From positions 1-32,130 of the forward strand of contig DFCS01000050.1 of the NCBI GenBank assembly GCA_002367105.1: a stretch of DNA of 32,130 nt, read 5' to 3'. The translations under genes and the position numbers were made by a program. This document shows, piece by piece, positions 1 to 6,713 of the stretch (position 1 is its first letter; the number at the start of each line of letters is the position of its first letter). The notes under the pieces were generated by a model that saw only the letters and a list, made by a program, of their open reading frames with translations, ran no database searches and was not told the DNA's origin. This stretch comes from Hungatella sp. UBA3048 (GTDB lineage Bacteria; Bacillota; Clostridia; Lachnospirales; Lachnospiraceae).

Positions 1-119
1 AATTTACTTTTTCAATTCTCAAGGCAGCATAGGAGGTGTTTGTATCATTGACTTTCTTTATTTCTAAGGATAAAATTAATTAGGTAGCCACCCGCAAAGG
101 ACATAGAAAGGAGCAATTT

Positions 120-641
120 ATGTTATTCGACATTTTAAAATCCAGGAGAAGCATTAGAAAGTTTCAAAACAAGGAAGTTGAAAAAGAAAAAATCGATGTG
201 ATTCTTAAAAGTGCCCTGCTGTCTCCATCATCCCGGTCCATCAGGCCCTGGCAGTTTATCGCTGTCACTGATGCGGATCTGATACGCCGGCTTTCTCTTT
301 GCAGAGAACCTGGTTCTCAGTTTTTAGCAGGTGCTCCTTTGGCAATTGTTGTATTAGCGGATAAGGGTTCCAGTGACGTGTGGATTGAGGATACGTCCAT
401 AGCGGCAGCGATTATTCAATTAACGGTACAGGATTTAGATCTTGGGTCATGTTGGATTCAAGTAAGAGAAAGATTCCATACAGATCAGGAGACAGCAGAA
501 GCCTATATAAAAGAAGTGCTGGAAATACCTGAGCAATATAGTGTGGAATGTATGATTGCCATTGGCTATCCTGCAGAGGAGAAAAAGCCATATGAAGAAA
601 GTACACTGCTATATCAAAAGCTTCATTACAACAAATTTTAA
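120..641 (+). CDS. Nitroreductase family protein
   Basis: This 173-residue protein is a small member of the FMN-dependent nitroreductase fold, which reduces nitro compounds, quinones or related electrophiles with NAD(P)H in the cytosol. The N-terminus carries the typical RRSIRKF motif (residues 9-15), which contacts FMN phosphate in this family. It is followed by the helix and 'SPSSRSIRPWQF' segment (about 36-47) and the glycine-rich C-terminal 'AIGYPAEEKKP' stretch. The start ATG has AAAGGAG just upstream (107-113). The protein is at the short end of the family but looks complete. It is a single gene that faces a flavin-reductase-like gene, so both neighbours probably use flavin. Substrate cannot be assigned from sequence. 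Confidence 0.9.
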   Translation: MLFDILKSRRSIRKFQNKEVEKEKIDVILKSALLSPSSRSIRPWQFIAVTDADLIRRLSLCREPGSQFLAGAPLAIVVLADKGSSDVWIEDTSIAAAIIQLTVQDLDLGSCWIQVRERFHTDQETAEAYIKEVLEIPEQYSVECMIAIGYPAEEKKPYEESTLLYQKLHYNKF

Positions 642-670
642 ATCAAAATAAAATAGGATAAGCAAAAAAG

Positions 671-704
671 ACCTCTTGCCGCAGGATTTAATGCGACAGG
701 AGGT
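671..704 (+). terminator. Probable weak terminator after the nitroreductase gene
   Basis: Two arms, ACCTCTTGCCGC and GCGACAGGAGGT, pair with one or two mismatches around a short loop and are followed by TTTTGGTTAT. The site lies between two convergent genes. The T-tract is short, so efficiency is uncertain. Confidence 0.4.
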
Positions 705-770
705 TTTGGTTATACCTGAAAGCGATATAATATTGGCCCCATAAGAACAAAAACTTGCCTGATTTTGATA

Positions 771-1307
771 TTATTCGATAATATATGCACTTAGAATCTC
801 TCCGTAATAAGCGGTATGAAAATCCCTGTTTGCACCATGGAATGAACTGTCTACATCCTGTGGGTAAAATGCGTTTCTGTATTCTTCGGTAATTTCATGC
901 TCATCTTGCTTTTGCTTATATACAACCCTGCACTCAAGCGTTAAAGGAAGTTCCTTAATACCAGGAACAGAAATGGTATTGGGTGTTTCAAGCGTCAGGT
1001 TAAGTTCTTTGATTTTATCAGTGGAATGACCGGATTTTGTACCGCAAACCCCTAAGATCTTTTTGTCAAAATCGCCATATGGTATATTTATCGTGAATTC
1101 CGGATTTTTTTCCAGTTGAGATTTTGTAAAACGATTCTCTCTAACGAAAACAGTAAAGATCGGTTTTGACCATTCAATTCCCAGGGTACCCCAGGAAATT
1201 GTCATGGAATTCACTTTGTCATCCGTCTTTGTGGTCAATAAAACACCTGTTTTTAGTGCTTTCATAATCTCATTGGTATAATCAAATACTTCGATTTCTT
1301 TTTTCAT
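771..1307 (-). CDS. Flavin reductase family protein (FMN-binding split barrel)
   Basis: The 178-residue product has the flavin-reductase-like split-barrel layout. An N-terminal 'MKALKTGVLLTTKTDDKVNSMT' type strand pair leads to 'ISWGTLGIEWSKP' (about 39-51) and 'VFVRENRFTKSQLEKNPEFTIN' (about 53-74), which is the flavin-binding region in this family. 'GTKSGHSTDK' (about 89-98) follows. Such proteins bind FMN and either reduce it with NAD(P)H or act as flavoprotein reductases. AAGGAGG lies 8-15 bases upstream of the ATG. The gene is monocistronic, and an AT-rich promoter region at 1321-1370 separates it from the next gene. The exact electron acceptor is unknown. Confidence 0.88.
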   Translation of the reverse strand: MKKEIEVFDYTNEIMKALKTGVLLTTKTDDKVNSMTISWGTLGIEWSKPIFTVFVRENRFTKSQLEKNPEFTINIPYGDFDKKILGVCGTKSGHSTDKIKELNLTLETPNTISVPGIKELPLTLECRVVYKQKQDEHEITEEYRNAFYPQDVDSSFHGANRDFHTAYYGEILSAYIIE

Positions 1308-1320
1308 TGTGTGATCCTCC

Positions 1321-1349
1321 TTGTTATTTTATAATTATTATATTATGAT
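1321..1349 (+). promoter_or_regulatory. Candidate rightward promoter of a short orphan transcript
   Basis: TTGTTA (1321-1326) and TATGAT (1344-1349) are separated by 17 bases, which fits a sigma-A promoter pointing right. The only thing downstream on this strand is a strong intrinsic terminator about 100 bases later. The same AT-rich stretch also offers a leftward promoter (TTGCTA, 17-base spacer, TAATAT on the minus strand) for the flavin reductase gene. Confidence 0.35.
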
Positions 1350-1420
1350 AGGATAATTATATTAGCAAGTATGCACTTTTAGGTTAGATACTATGAAAAA
1401 GGAGAGTTAGAATGGATCAA

Positions 1421-1458
1421 CGGGTCTGTGACATTTGCCATAGGCCCGCCTTTTTTTT
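1421..1458 (+). terminator. Strong orphan intrinsic terminator
   Basis: CGGGTCTGTG (1421-1430) pairs over 10 positions, two of them G-T wobbles, with CATAGGCCCG (1439-1448) around an 8-base loop. Eight T residues follow at 1451-1458. The T-run is on the plus strand, where no recognisable gene lies upstream, so it would end only a short transcript starting in 1320-1410. It is not oriented to terminate the minus-strand gene at 1532-2485. Confidence 0.6.
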
Positions 1459-1531
1459 AGCTAATCAATGGAATAAAGCTGTTGATGCTGCCAATTCACC
1501 ATTCACAATCACATTATTATATTTGCAGCAA

Positions 1532-2485
1532 CTACATCCAGCTTTCGGGGGAGGCGATACCAGTCTTGAACTTTTCTAAAAATAACCCCACATGATATCC
1601 GTCAGCCACAGCATGATGAACGGTAATAGAAAGGGGCATAGTTTTTTTTCCTTCTCTATCAAAAAATTGCCCAGCCTGTATTACCGGAAAATAATTGTTG
1701 ATATTTGCATAAGGCACCGGTGTATAACTTGTAAATTTTATCCATGGCAGCATACCTATCATAAAGCTATTCTGCGGTGGAGTATCAGGTTTTGCCAATA
1801 TCCCATGGTTGTCTGCATATTTTTTTTGATCTTCCATGTAATTATGATAGAACGTCTCAAAATTGGGGTCATACTCCGTCCACATATTTGATATCGTCTT
1901 GTCGTCTTCATGGAAGCATGCATAAGATGGGTGTAAAACCTCATAATATCCCAGCTGCTCATTTAAATTGGAGATACGAAACTCCTGCTGCCCGGCGATT
2001 AGTTTTGAAGCCAGATATATATAAGCAGGGAAGAACTTTTTGTTTTGCTTTTTTATCATGTTAAAGGTGTTGGTGATGTCTACATCAACACTAATGGAAA
2101 AACCGGTAGGTAACATCTTAGTAAAATAGTAAAAATATTGTTTCCTATCCCAATTATCAAAATCAATGGGATGAAAGGCAGTATTTAATCGTAATTCTTT
2201 ATCTGTTTTATTCGGCAGACCGGTTTTGGGTTTCCAATACCGTGACCCGTTTGGCTCACGGCATAATAAACCATGGTCGATAAGTTCCCGCCTGAGTATG
2301 AAATAATCTCCAAAAGTATGCCAATCTTCACAGATGGAGTTTACTTCTTTCTCTGTATAATTGCGGTTTGATTCAAATTTTTCTGCCAAATAACAGAGCG
2401 CTGCAGCTCTGACGGATTGCTTTTGTGGTAATTGCGTAATTTTACCTTGATCATCTAGAAATTTATCTATTTTAATTTTATCCAA
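1532..2485 (-). CDS. DUF2087-chloramphenicol acetyltransferase-like fusion protein
   Basis: This 317-residue protein has two parts. Residues about 8-88 match the DUF2087 pattern: 'LPQK..', 'LAEKFESNRNYTEKEVN', 'LRRELIDHGLLCRE', then 'SRYWK'. Residues about 103-315 are a complete chloramphenicol acetyltransferase (CAT) domain that normally stands alone at about 215 residues. The CAT active-site segment is HHAVADGYHV, with catalytic His at 291 and the structural Asp at 295. The segment 'LPWIKFTSY' is also present. By alignment to classical CAT, the position of transition-state Ser148 is Gly244 here (IGMLPW instead of ISALPW). The start is TTG, set by AAAGGAG eight bases upstream; an overlapping ATG at 2490 runs into a stop. 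CAT enzymes acetylate chloramphenicol with acetyl-CoA as trimers. The DUF2087 fusion and the glycine make the real substrate uncertain. Confidence 0.88.
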   Translation of the reverse strand: MDKIKIDKFLDDQGKITQLPQKQSVRAAALCYLAEKFESNRNYTEKEVNSICEDWHTFGDYFILRRELIDHGLLCREPNGSRYWKPKTGLPNKTDKELRLNTAFHPIDFDNWDRKQYFYYFTKMLPTGFSISVDVDITNTFNMIKKQNKKFFPAYIYLASKLIAGQQEFRISNLNEQLGYYEVLHPSYACFHEDDKTISNMWTEYDPNFETFYHNYMEDQKKYADNHGILAKPDTPPQNSFMIGMLPWIKFTSYTPVPYANINNYFPVIQAGQFFDREGKKTMPLSITVHHAVADGYHVGLFLEKFKTGIASPESWM

Positions 2486-2619
2486 TTCATTTTCTCCTTT
2501 TCAATTAATTTACGTATCATCTAAAACAAATGAAATTAACTCCCCACGAACTATTGTAGACCCTGATTTTTCGTTTTTCAATAAACGCTCCGTAGAGTTC
2601 TTCAATAATTGAATAAAAG

Positions 2620-2648
2620 TTGACAAGATAGTCTAATTAGACTAAGAT
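2620..2648 (+). promoter_or_regulatory. Promoter of the esterase-PadR operon
   Basis: A consensus TTGACA (2620-2625) and TAAGAT (2643-2648) are separated by exactly 17 bases, about 60 bases ahead of the esterase start. The spacer is almost entirely filled by a perfect palindrome, so bound protein would block RNA polymerase. Confidence 0.65.
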
Positions 2649-2673
2649 AAAAATGTATAGTCTAATCAGATTA
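2629..2673. promoter_or_regulatory. Tandem palindromic operator in the esterase-PadR promoter
   Basis: TAGTCTAATTAGACTA (2629-2644) is a perfect 16-base palindrome between the -35 and -10 boxes. A second, imperfect copy, TAGTCTAATCAGATTA, lies at 2658-2673 over the expected transcription start. The copies are 29 bases apart, roughly three helical turns, as expected for two dimers on one face. The downstream PadR regulator is the obvious candidate ligand, with the MarR protein as an alternative; neither is proven. Confidence 0.6.
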
Positions 2674-2710
2674 CATTCCAATAGTACGATATTGAAAAAG
2701 AGGGTAAAAA

Positions 2711-3559
2711 ATGGTTAAATCATTTTTAATGTTAGGACAGTCTAATATGGCTGGCCGGGGATTTATTCACGAAGTATCCCCTATTTATAGTGAAAGGATA
2801 CAGATGCTGCGCAATGGCAGATGGCAGATGATGACGGAACCCATCAACTATGACCGCCCCGTTTCGGGAATAAGCCTTGCAGCATCCTTTGCAGACGCAT
2901 GGTGCCAGATCAATGAGAAGGATCCCATTGGATTGATACCTTGCGCTGAGGGCGGAAGTACTTTAGATGACTGGGCTATTGATGGGGTACTTTTTAAACA
3001 TGCAGTGAATGAAGCTAAATTTGCAGTCCGGAATAGTGAGCTGACAGGTATTTTATGGCATCAGGGTGAAAGTGATAGCACCAATGGAAATTACAAAGTT
3101 TATTATAAAAAATTACTTTCAATCATTGAAACTCTAAGGAAAGAATTAAATTCTCCCAATATTCCTTTGATCATTGGCGGGTTAGGAGATTTCTTGGGAA
3201 AAGAAGGGTTTGGAAAAAGCTGCACGGAATATAATTATATAAATCAAGAGTTGCAGAAATTTGCCTTCGAGCAGGACAATTGTTACTTTGTTACTGCTGC
3301 AGGTTTAACTTCTAATCCAGATGGGATCCATATTGATGCAGTTTCGCAAAGAAAATTTGGTCTAAGATATTTTGAAGCATTTGATAAAAGACAGCATATC
3401 ATGGAGCCATTAGCGAATGAAAATGAGCTGATAAAACGTAACGACACCAGAACTCGCACAAAAGCTGAAACGATCTATATCATAAGCAAGGATTTTGCAT
3501 TAGGAAAAATGTCGTTTGAGGAATTCCAATCTCAAATCACACAAATCAGCAATGATTAA
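2711..3559 (+). CDS. Sialate O-acetylesterase-like (SASA/CE6) carbohydrate esterase
   Basis: This 282-residue SGNH-type esterase belongs to the SASA group, which removes acetyl groups from sugars such as acetylated sialic acid or xylan. GQSNMAG places the nucleophile at Ser11. The oxyanion-hole regions 'AEGGS' and 'LWHQGESD' follow, and DGIH gives the Asp204/His207 pair. There is no signal peptide, so it probably acts in the cytosol on imported sugar fragments. About 50 C-terminal residues after the catalytic domain form a charged tail ending in 'LGKMSFEEFQSQITQI', which resembles a short SHOCT-like helix and is not needed for catalysis in relatives. GAGGG precedes the ATG. A PadR gene follows after 50 bases, apparently in the same operon. 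Confidence 0.87.
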   Translation: MVKSFLMLGQSNMAGRGFIHEVSPIYSERIQMLRNGRWQMMTEPINYDRPVSGISLAASFADAWCQINEKDPIGLIPCAEGGSTLDDWAIDGVLFKHAVNEAKFAVRNSELTGILWHQGESDSTNGNYKVYYKKLLSIIETLRKELNSPNIPLIIGGLGDFLGKEGFGKSCTEYNYINQELQKFAFEQDNCYFVTAAGLTSNPDGIHIDAVSQRKFGLRYFEAFDKRQHIMEPLANENELIKRNDTRTRTKAETIYIISKDFALGKMSFEEFQSQITQISND

Positions 3560-3609
3560 CCTTTTTATGAAAAGGCTGTCAGTATGTTATAAGCAGAGGA
3601 GGTAACTTC

Positions 3610-4140
3610 TTGATACCGCTATTAATATTAGGCTTATTGAAGCAAAACCCAGGTTCATATGGTTACGAACTTTTAGCTCTAATGGAAGAAAATCATTACA
3701 AATATATAGTGAACTTTACGAAAGGATCCTTTTATTATAATCTTCAACAATTAGAAGAAAAACAACTTATTAAAAAAGTTGATGTTGACAAGAGCGACCG
3801 CACCAGAGAAACTCACAATTATATCATCACTGAACTGGGAAATAAAGAATTTAAAAAATTAATGTTTCAGTATGGTTCGAAAACAGAGTATGTAAATTTA
3901 TCATTTTATACAGCATTGTTATTTGCCAATGAATATAAGACAGAGGATTTTATTCAATTATTAGAAATGCAAATTATACAAACCAGAGAGAAGATTGCTC
4001 TATTAGAAAAATCCCTTGAACAAGATTTTAGGAACCCTGCCTATTTTAAACACATGTTGAATAATTCACTTGCTCACCACATAGTAAATGCTAAATGGTT
4101 TGAAGGATTGCTAAATGAAATAAGAGCTGAAAATGTATAA
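3610..4140 (+). CDS. PadR family transcriptional regulator
   Basis: This 176-residue protein starts with the PadR winged-helix domain (about 1-85): 'LLILGLLKQNPGSYGYEL', 'GSFYYNLQQLEEKQLIKKV' for the recognition helix, and 'NYIITELGNKEF' for the wing. A helical C-terminal domain (about 95-172) provides the dimer interface, as in the longer PadR subfamily. The start is TTG behind AGAGGAGGT (3595-3603). It lies 50 bases after the esterase gene with no clear terminator between, so it is likely co-transcribed and may repress its own operon through the palindromes at 2629-2673. PadR proteins often respond to phenolics or drugs; the ligand here is unknown. Confidence 0.88.
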   Translation: MIPLLILGLLKQNPGSYGYELLALMEENHYKYIVNFTKGSFYYNLQQLEEKQLIKKVDVDKSDRTRETHNYIITELGNKEFKKLMFQYGSKTEYVNLSFYTALLFANEYKTEDFIQLLEMQIIQTREKIALLEKSLEQDFRNPAYFKHMLNNSLAHHIVNAKWFEGLLNEIRAENV

Positions 4141-4182
4141 ATGCAAGGGCTTTTTTATTTATAGATCAATACCTGAATGATG

Positions 4183-4211
4183 TTGAAATGGAAACATATA
4201 TTCAGTATAAT
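4183..4211 (+). promoter_or_regulatory. Promoter of the MarR gene
   Basis: TTGAAA (4183-4188), a 17-base spacer and a perfect TATAAT (4206-4211) lie 35 bases before the MarR start codon. The match suggests strong basal transcription. Confidence 0.6.
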
Positions 4212-4245
4212 ATTGTATATCTACCAATGTGTGGGAGGATAGGCC

Positions 4246-4734
4246 ATGAAAAAAGAAGAACAGGTCATAGCTGGTTTCTGGGACTTATTTAGCAAGAAGA
4301 TATGGCTTGATGGGTATAGGATGAAAGAAAGCTTTAAGGATTATAAGCCTTCTGAAATACATTGCATTGAATACATCGGAAAAAGTGAAGATTCCAACGT
4401 GACAAAGCTTGCAGAGACCTTTTATATGACCAGAAGCGGCATAAGTAAAATAACGAAAAAACTCATAGAAAAAGGCCTTATTGATAGCTATCAGAGGCCT
4501 GATAACAAGAAGGAAATTTATTTTAAACTTACGGAACAAGGGAAAGCGATTTACAAAGTCCACGAGGAACTGCACAAAGAGTTCCAAGAGCGGGATAAGG
4601 CCGTATTTGATCATGTAACTGAGAAACAATTAGACAGTATGATCGGTTTTGCGGAAAAATATAATAAGCATTTGGATGCTGAAATAAAAAAACTGGGTGT
4701 AGATATTAAGACGGAAAGCTATGACAAACTATAG
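4246..4734 (+). CDS. MarR family transcriptional regulator
   Basis: This 162-residue protein has the MarR fold. N-terminal helices are followed by a winged helix with 'HCIEYIGKSEDSNVTKLAE' (about 38-57), the recognition helix 'MTRSGISKITKKLIEKGLI' (about 61-79) and the wing 'QRPDNKKEIYFKLTEQGK' (about 83-100). C-terminal helices then complete the dimer interface. MarR proteins commonly repress efflux or detoxification genes and release DNA on binding small aromatic ligands. GGGAGGA precedes the ATG. The gene has its own promoter and is closed by a strong terminator, so it is transcribed separately from the MFS exporter gene that follows; that gene is the most likely target. Confidence 0.9.
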   Translation: MKKEEQVIAGFWDLFSKKIWLDGYRMKESFKDYKPSEIHCIEYIGKSEDSNVTKLAETFYMTRSGISKITKKLIEKGLIDSYQRPDNKKEIYFKLTEQGKAIYKVHEELHKEFQERDKAVFDHVTEKQLDSMIGFAEKYNKHLDAEIKKLGVDIKTESYDKL

Positions 4735-4842
4735 TTATGCCAGTCCCTTTTTAGCGGTTTACAGAATAGGAAGTAATCAGGCACAAGGGTTACAAAAATG
4801 CGCAGCCACTGCAGAGACAAATTGAATAATGAAAGAGACACC

Positions 4843-4893
4843 ACAGGCAGCCCGGCTCTATAGAGAGCGGGCTGCCTGTTTCTTGCTATTTTT
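4843..4893 (+). terminator. Terminator after the MarR gene
   Basis: ACAGGCAGCCCG and CGGGCTGCCTGT form a perfect 12-base outer stem, extended inward by CTC/GAG with one bulged G. A T-rich tail including TATTTTTG follows. It separates the MarR gene from the MFS promoter. Confidence 0.75.
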
Positions 4894-4894
4894 G

Positions 4895-4923
4895 TTGACA
4901 AGGACCCAAAAAAGTGATAAAGT
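4895..4923 (+). promoter_or_regulatory. Promoter of the MFS exporter gene
   Basis: A perfect TTGACA (4895-4900) with a 17-base spacer and TAAAGT (4918-4923). Two similar direct repeats, AGGACCCAAAAAAGTG (4901-4916) and AGGACACAAAAGTG (4933-4946), flank the -10 box, and TCCTAGGA (4929-4936) is a small palindrome. These are possible regulator contacts. Confidence 0.5.
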
Positions 4924-4966
4924 ATGTTTCCTAGGACACAAAAGTGCCGCGAAAGGAGAATAAATT

Positions 4967-6244
4967 ATGCAAACGAAAGCGATATTATCAAAAGATTTTA
5001 TACTTGTAGCAATCGGTCAGGTCATTTCCTTATTTGGAAATCAGATTTTAAGGTATGCCCTTCCTCTTTACCTGTTAAATCAAACGGGCTCGTCTGTTTT
5101 ATTTGGGACAATTCTGGCCAGCTCTTTTATACCTATGTTATTCCTGTTCCCTATAGGTGGAATCATTGCTGACCGTGTGAACAAGAGAAATATCATGGTG
5201 ATTCTGGATTTTAGCACAGCAATACTTATTACCCTGTTTTGTCTGATGGTAGGGAAAATAGATGTTGTTCCTCTTATGACAATAACAATGATAATCCTGT
5301 ATGGTATACAGGGCGCATATCAGCCGGCAGTAAAGGCAAGCGTACCTGTTCTGGTAGATACAGAACATATCATGCGGGCCAACTCCATTGTTGATTTAAT
5401 AAGCTCACTGGCCGGTATGGTTGGACCGGTAATCGGCGGTATATTATTTTCCGTTGTTGGGTTAGCGCCGATTCTCTATGTAAGTATTGGCTGCTTTTTC
5501 TTGGCGGCCGTAATGGAGATCTTTATTCATATTCCATTTGAAAAAAGGCAGGCAGAAGGAAATATAATCATTACCGGCTTCAACGATCTTAAAGAAAGTT
5601 TTTGTTTTATGTTTAAGGTGCAGCCGATGTTGTGGAAGCTGTCATTAATATTTGCTTCTATCAATCTTTTTTTGACTTCTCTGGTTTTAATAGGAGTACC
5701 TGTTCTAATTACTCAACGTCTTGGATTTGCCCCTAATACTGCCAATCGGTTATACGGATTTGCACAGGGTATCATCGCCGCCGGATGCATATTAGGAGGT
5801 CTGCTTGCCGGAGTATTTTCAAAGAAACTAAAATCAAAGACGAGTCCATTTCTCTTAATGGGATGTGCGCTTTCCATTTTTTTAGGAGGGGCTGCACTAC
5901 AGGTTTTAAAAGGTGTAATGGTGATTTATATTGTTTTGCTTATGGGGTGTTCTCTGATGTTGGTATTGTCAACATTATTCCAAATACAAGTAATGACATA
6001 TCTTCAGATATTAACGCCAAAAGAATTAACCGGGAAAGTCATTTCTTGTGTTATGTGTATTAGCATGTGTACGAATCCTCTTGGACAGTTCCTCTATGGC
6101 GTTGTGTTTGAAAAGATAGGAAGCAGTACTTACCTTCCTTTTTATATAGCTGCCCTGATCATGTTAGGAATTAGTGTCTTTACCCGCCGTATGTTCTACG
6201 GAATGGATCATCCAGGCCTTAACGGGCATCAATCTCACGGATGA
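4967..6244 (+). CDS. MFS transporter, probable drug or macrolide-type exporter
   Basis: This 425-residue integral membrane protein has about 12 hydrophobic segments, beginning with 'FILVAIGQVISLFGNQILRY' at the N-terminus. The loop between helices 2 and 3 carries 'GGIIADRVNKRNIM' (about 66-79), the signature of the major facilitator superfamily. Helix 5 carries a glycine-rich 'GMVGPVIGGILF' exporter-type motif. The overall pattern resembles the MFS_3 macrolide-efflux-like group, but the substrate is not predictable. AAAGGAG lies just upstream of the ATG. The gene has its own promoter, and the upstream MarR gene suggests ligand-controlled expression. Its 3' end overlaps the convergent ribH gene by 26 bases, and the last residues (HPGLNGHQSHG) are encoded on the complement of the ribH tail. 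Confidence 0.9.
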   Translation: MQTKAILSKDFILVAIGQVISLFGNQILRYALPLYLLNQTGSSVLFGTILASSFIPMLFLFPIGGIIADRVNKRNIMVILDFSTAILITLFCLMVGKIDVVPLMTITMIILYGIQGAYQPAVKASVPVLVDTEHIMRANSIVDLISSLAGMVGPVIGGILFSVVGLAPILYVSIGCFFLAAVMEIFIHIPFEKRQAEGNIIITGFNDLKESFCFMFKVQPMLWKLSLIFASINLFLTSLVLIGVPVLITQRLGFAPNTANRLYGFAQGIIAAGCILGGLLAGVFSKKLKSKTSPFLLMGCALSIFLGGAALQVLKGVMVIYIVLLMGCSLMLVLSTLFQIQVMTYLQILTPKELTGKVISCVMCISMCTNPLGQFLYGVVFEKIGSSTYLPFYIAALIMLGISVFTRRMFYGMDHPGLNGHQSHG

Positions 6245-6689
6245 GGTTGACCATTTCAATGGCTCCGACCGCACAGTCAAAGCCTTTGTTTCCGGCCTTG
6301 GTGCCTGCACGCTCAATGGCCTGCTCGATGTTTTCTGTGGTCAGCACGCCAAACATAACAGGAATATCACTGCTTAAGGATATACTGGCAATGCCTTTGG
6401 ACACTTCATTGCACACATAATCGTAGTGAGATGTGCTGCCGCGAATGACTGCACCAAGGCAGATCACTGCATCATATTTTCCGGTTTTTGCCATTTTAGA
6501 GGCAATCAGCGGAATTTCAAAGGCTCCGGGAACCCATGCGATGTCTATGCTGTCATCACTGACCTCATGGCGCTTTAATCCATCCAAAGCTCCGCTTAGT
6601 AATTTTCCTGTTATAAATTCATTGAAACGTGCAGCAACAATGCCGATTTTAATATCCTTTGATACGAGTTTTCCTTCAAATGTTTTCAT
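6219..6689 (-). CDS. ribH: 6,7-dimethyl-8-ribityllumazine synthase
   Basis: RibH condenses 5-amino-6-ribitylaminouracil with 3,4-dihydroxybutanone 4-phosphate to make lumazine, the penultimate riboflavin precursor. The 156-residue length is typical. Family landmarks are 'VAARFNEFIT' near the N-terminus, 'WVPGAFEIPL' (about 52-61), 'CLGAVIRGSTSHYDYV' (about 76-91) with the catalytic His in 'SHYD', and 'PVMFGVLTTEN' (about 110-120). It is the last gene of the rib operon, 24 bases after ribBA. Its stop lies inside the 3' end of the convergent MFS gene. Confidence 0.97.
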   Translation of the reverse strand: MKTFEGKLVSKDIKIGIVAARFNEFITGKLLSGALDGLKRHEVSDDSIDIAWVPGAFEIPLIASKMAKTGKYDAVICLGAVIRGSTSHYDYVCNEVSKGIASISLSSDIPVMFGVLTTENIEQAIERAGTKAGNKGFDCAVGAIEMVNLIREIDAR

Positions 6690-6713
6690 TGTAAGCTCTC
6701 CTTTAGAAATACA

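Noticed and set aside
2..67. Open frame at the left edge ending in a stop (GGVCIIDFLYF end).
   Set aside because: Too short to recognise as the tail of an upstream gene; no motif and no codon signal.
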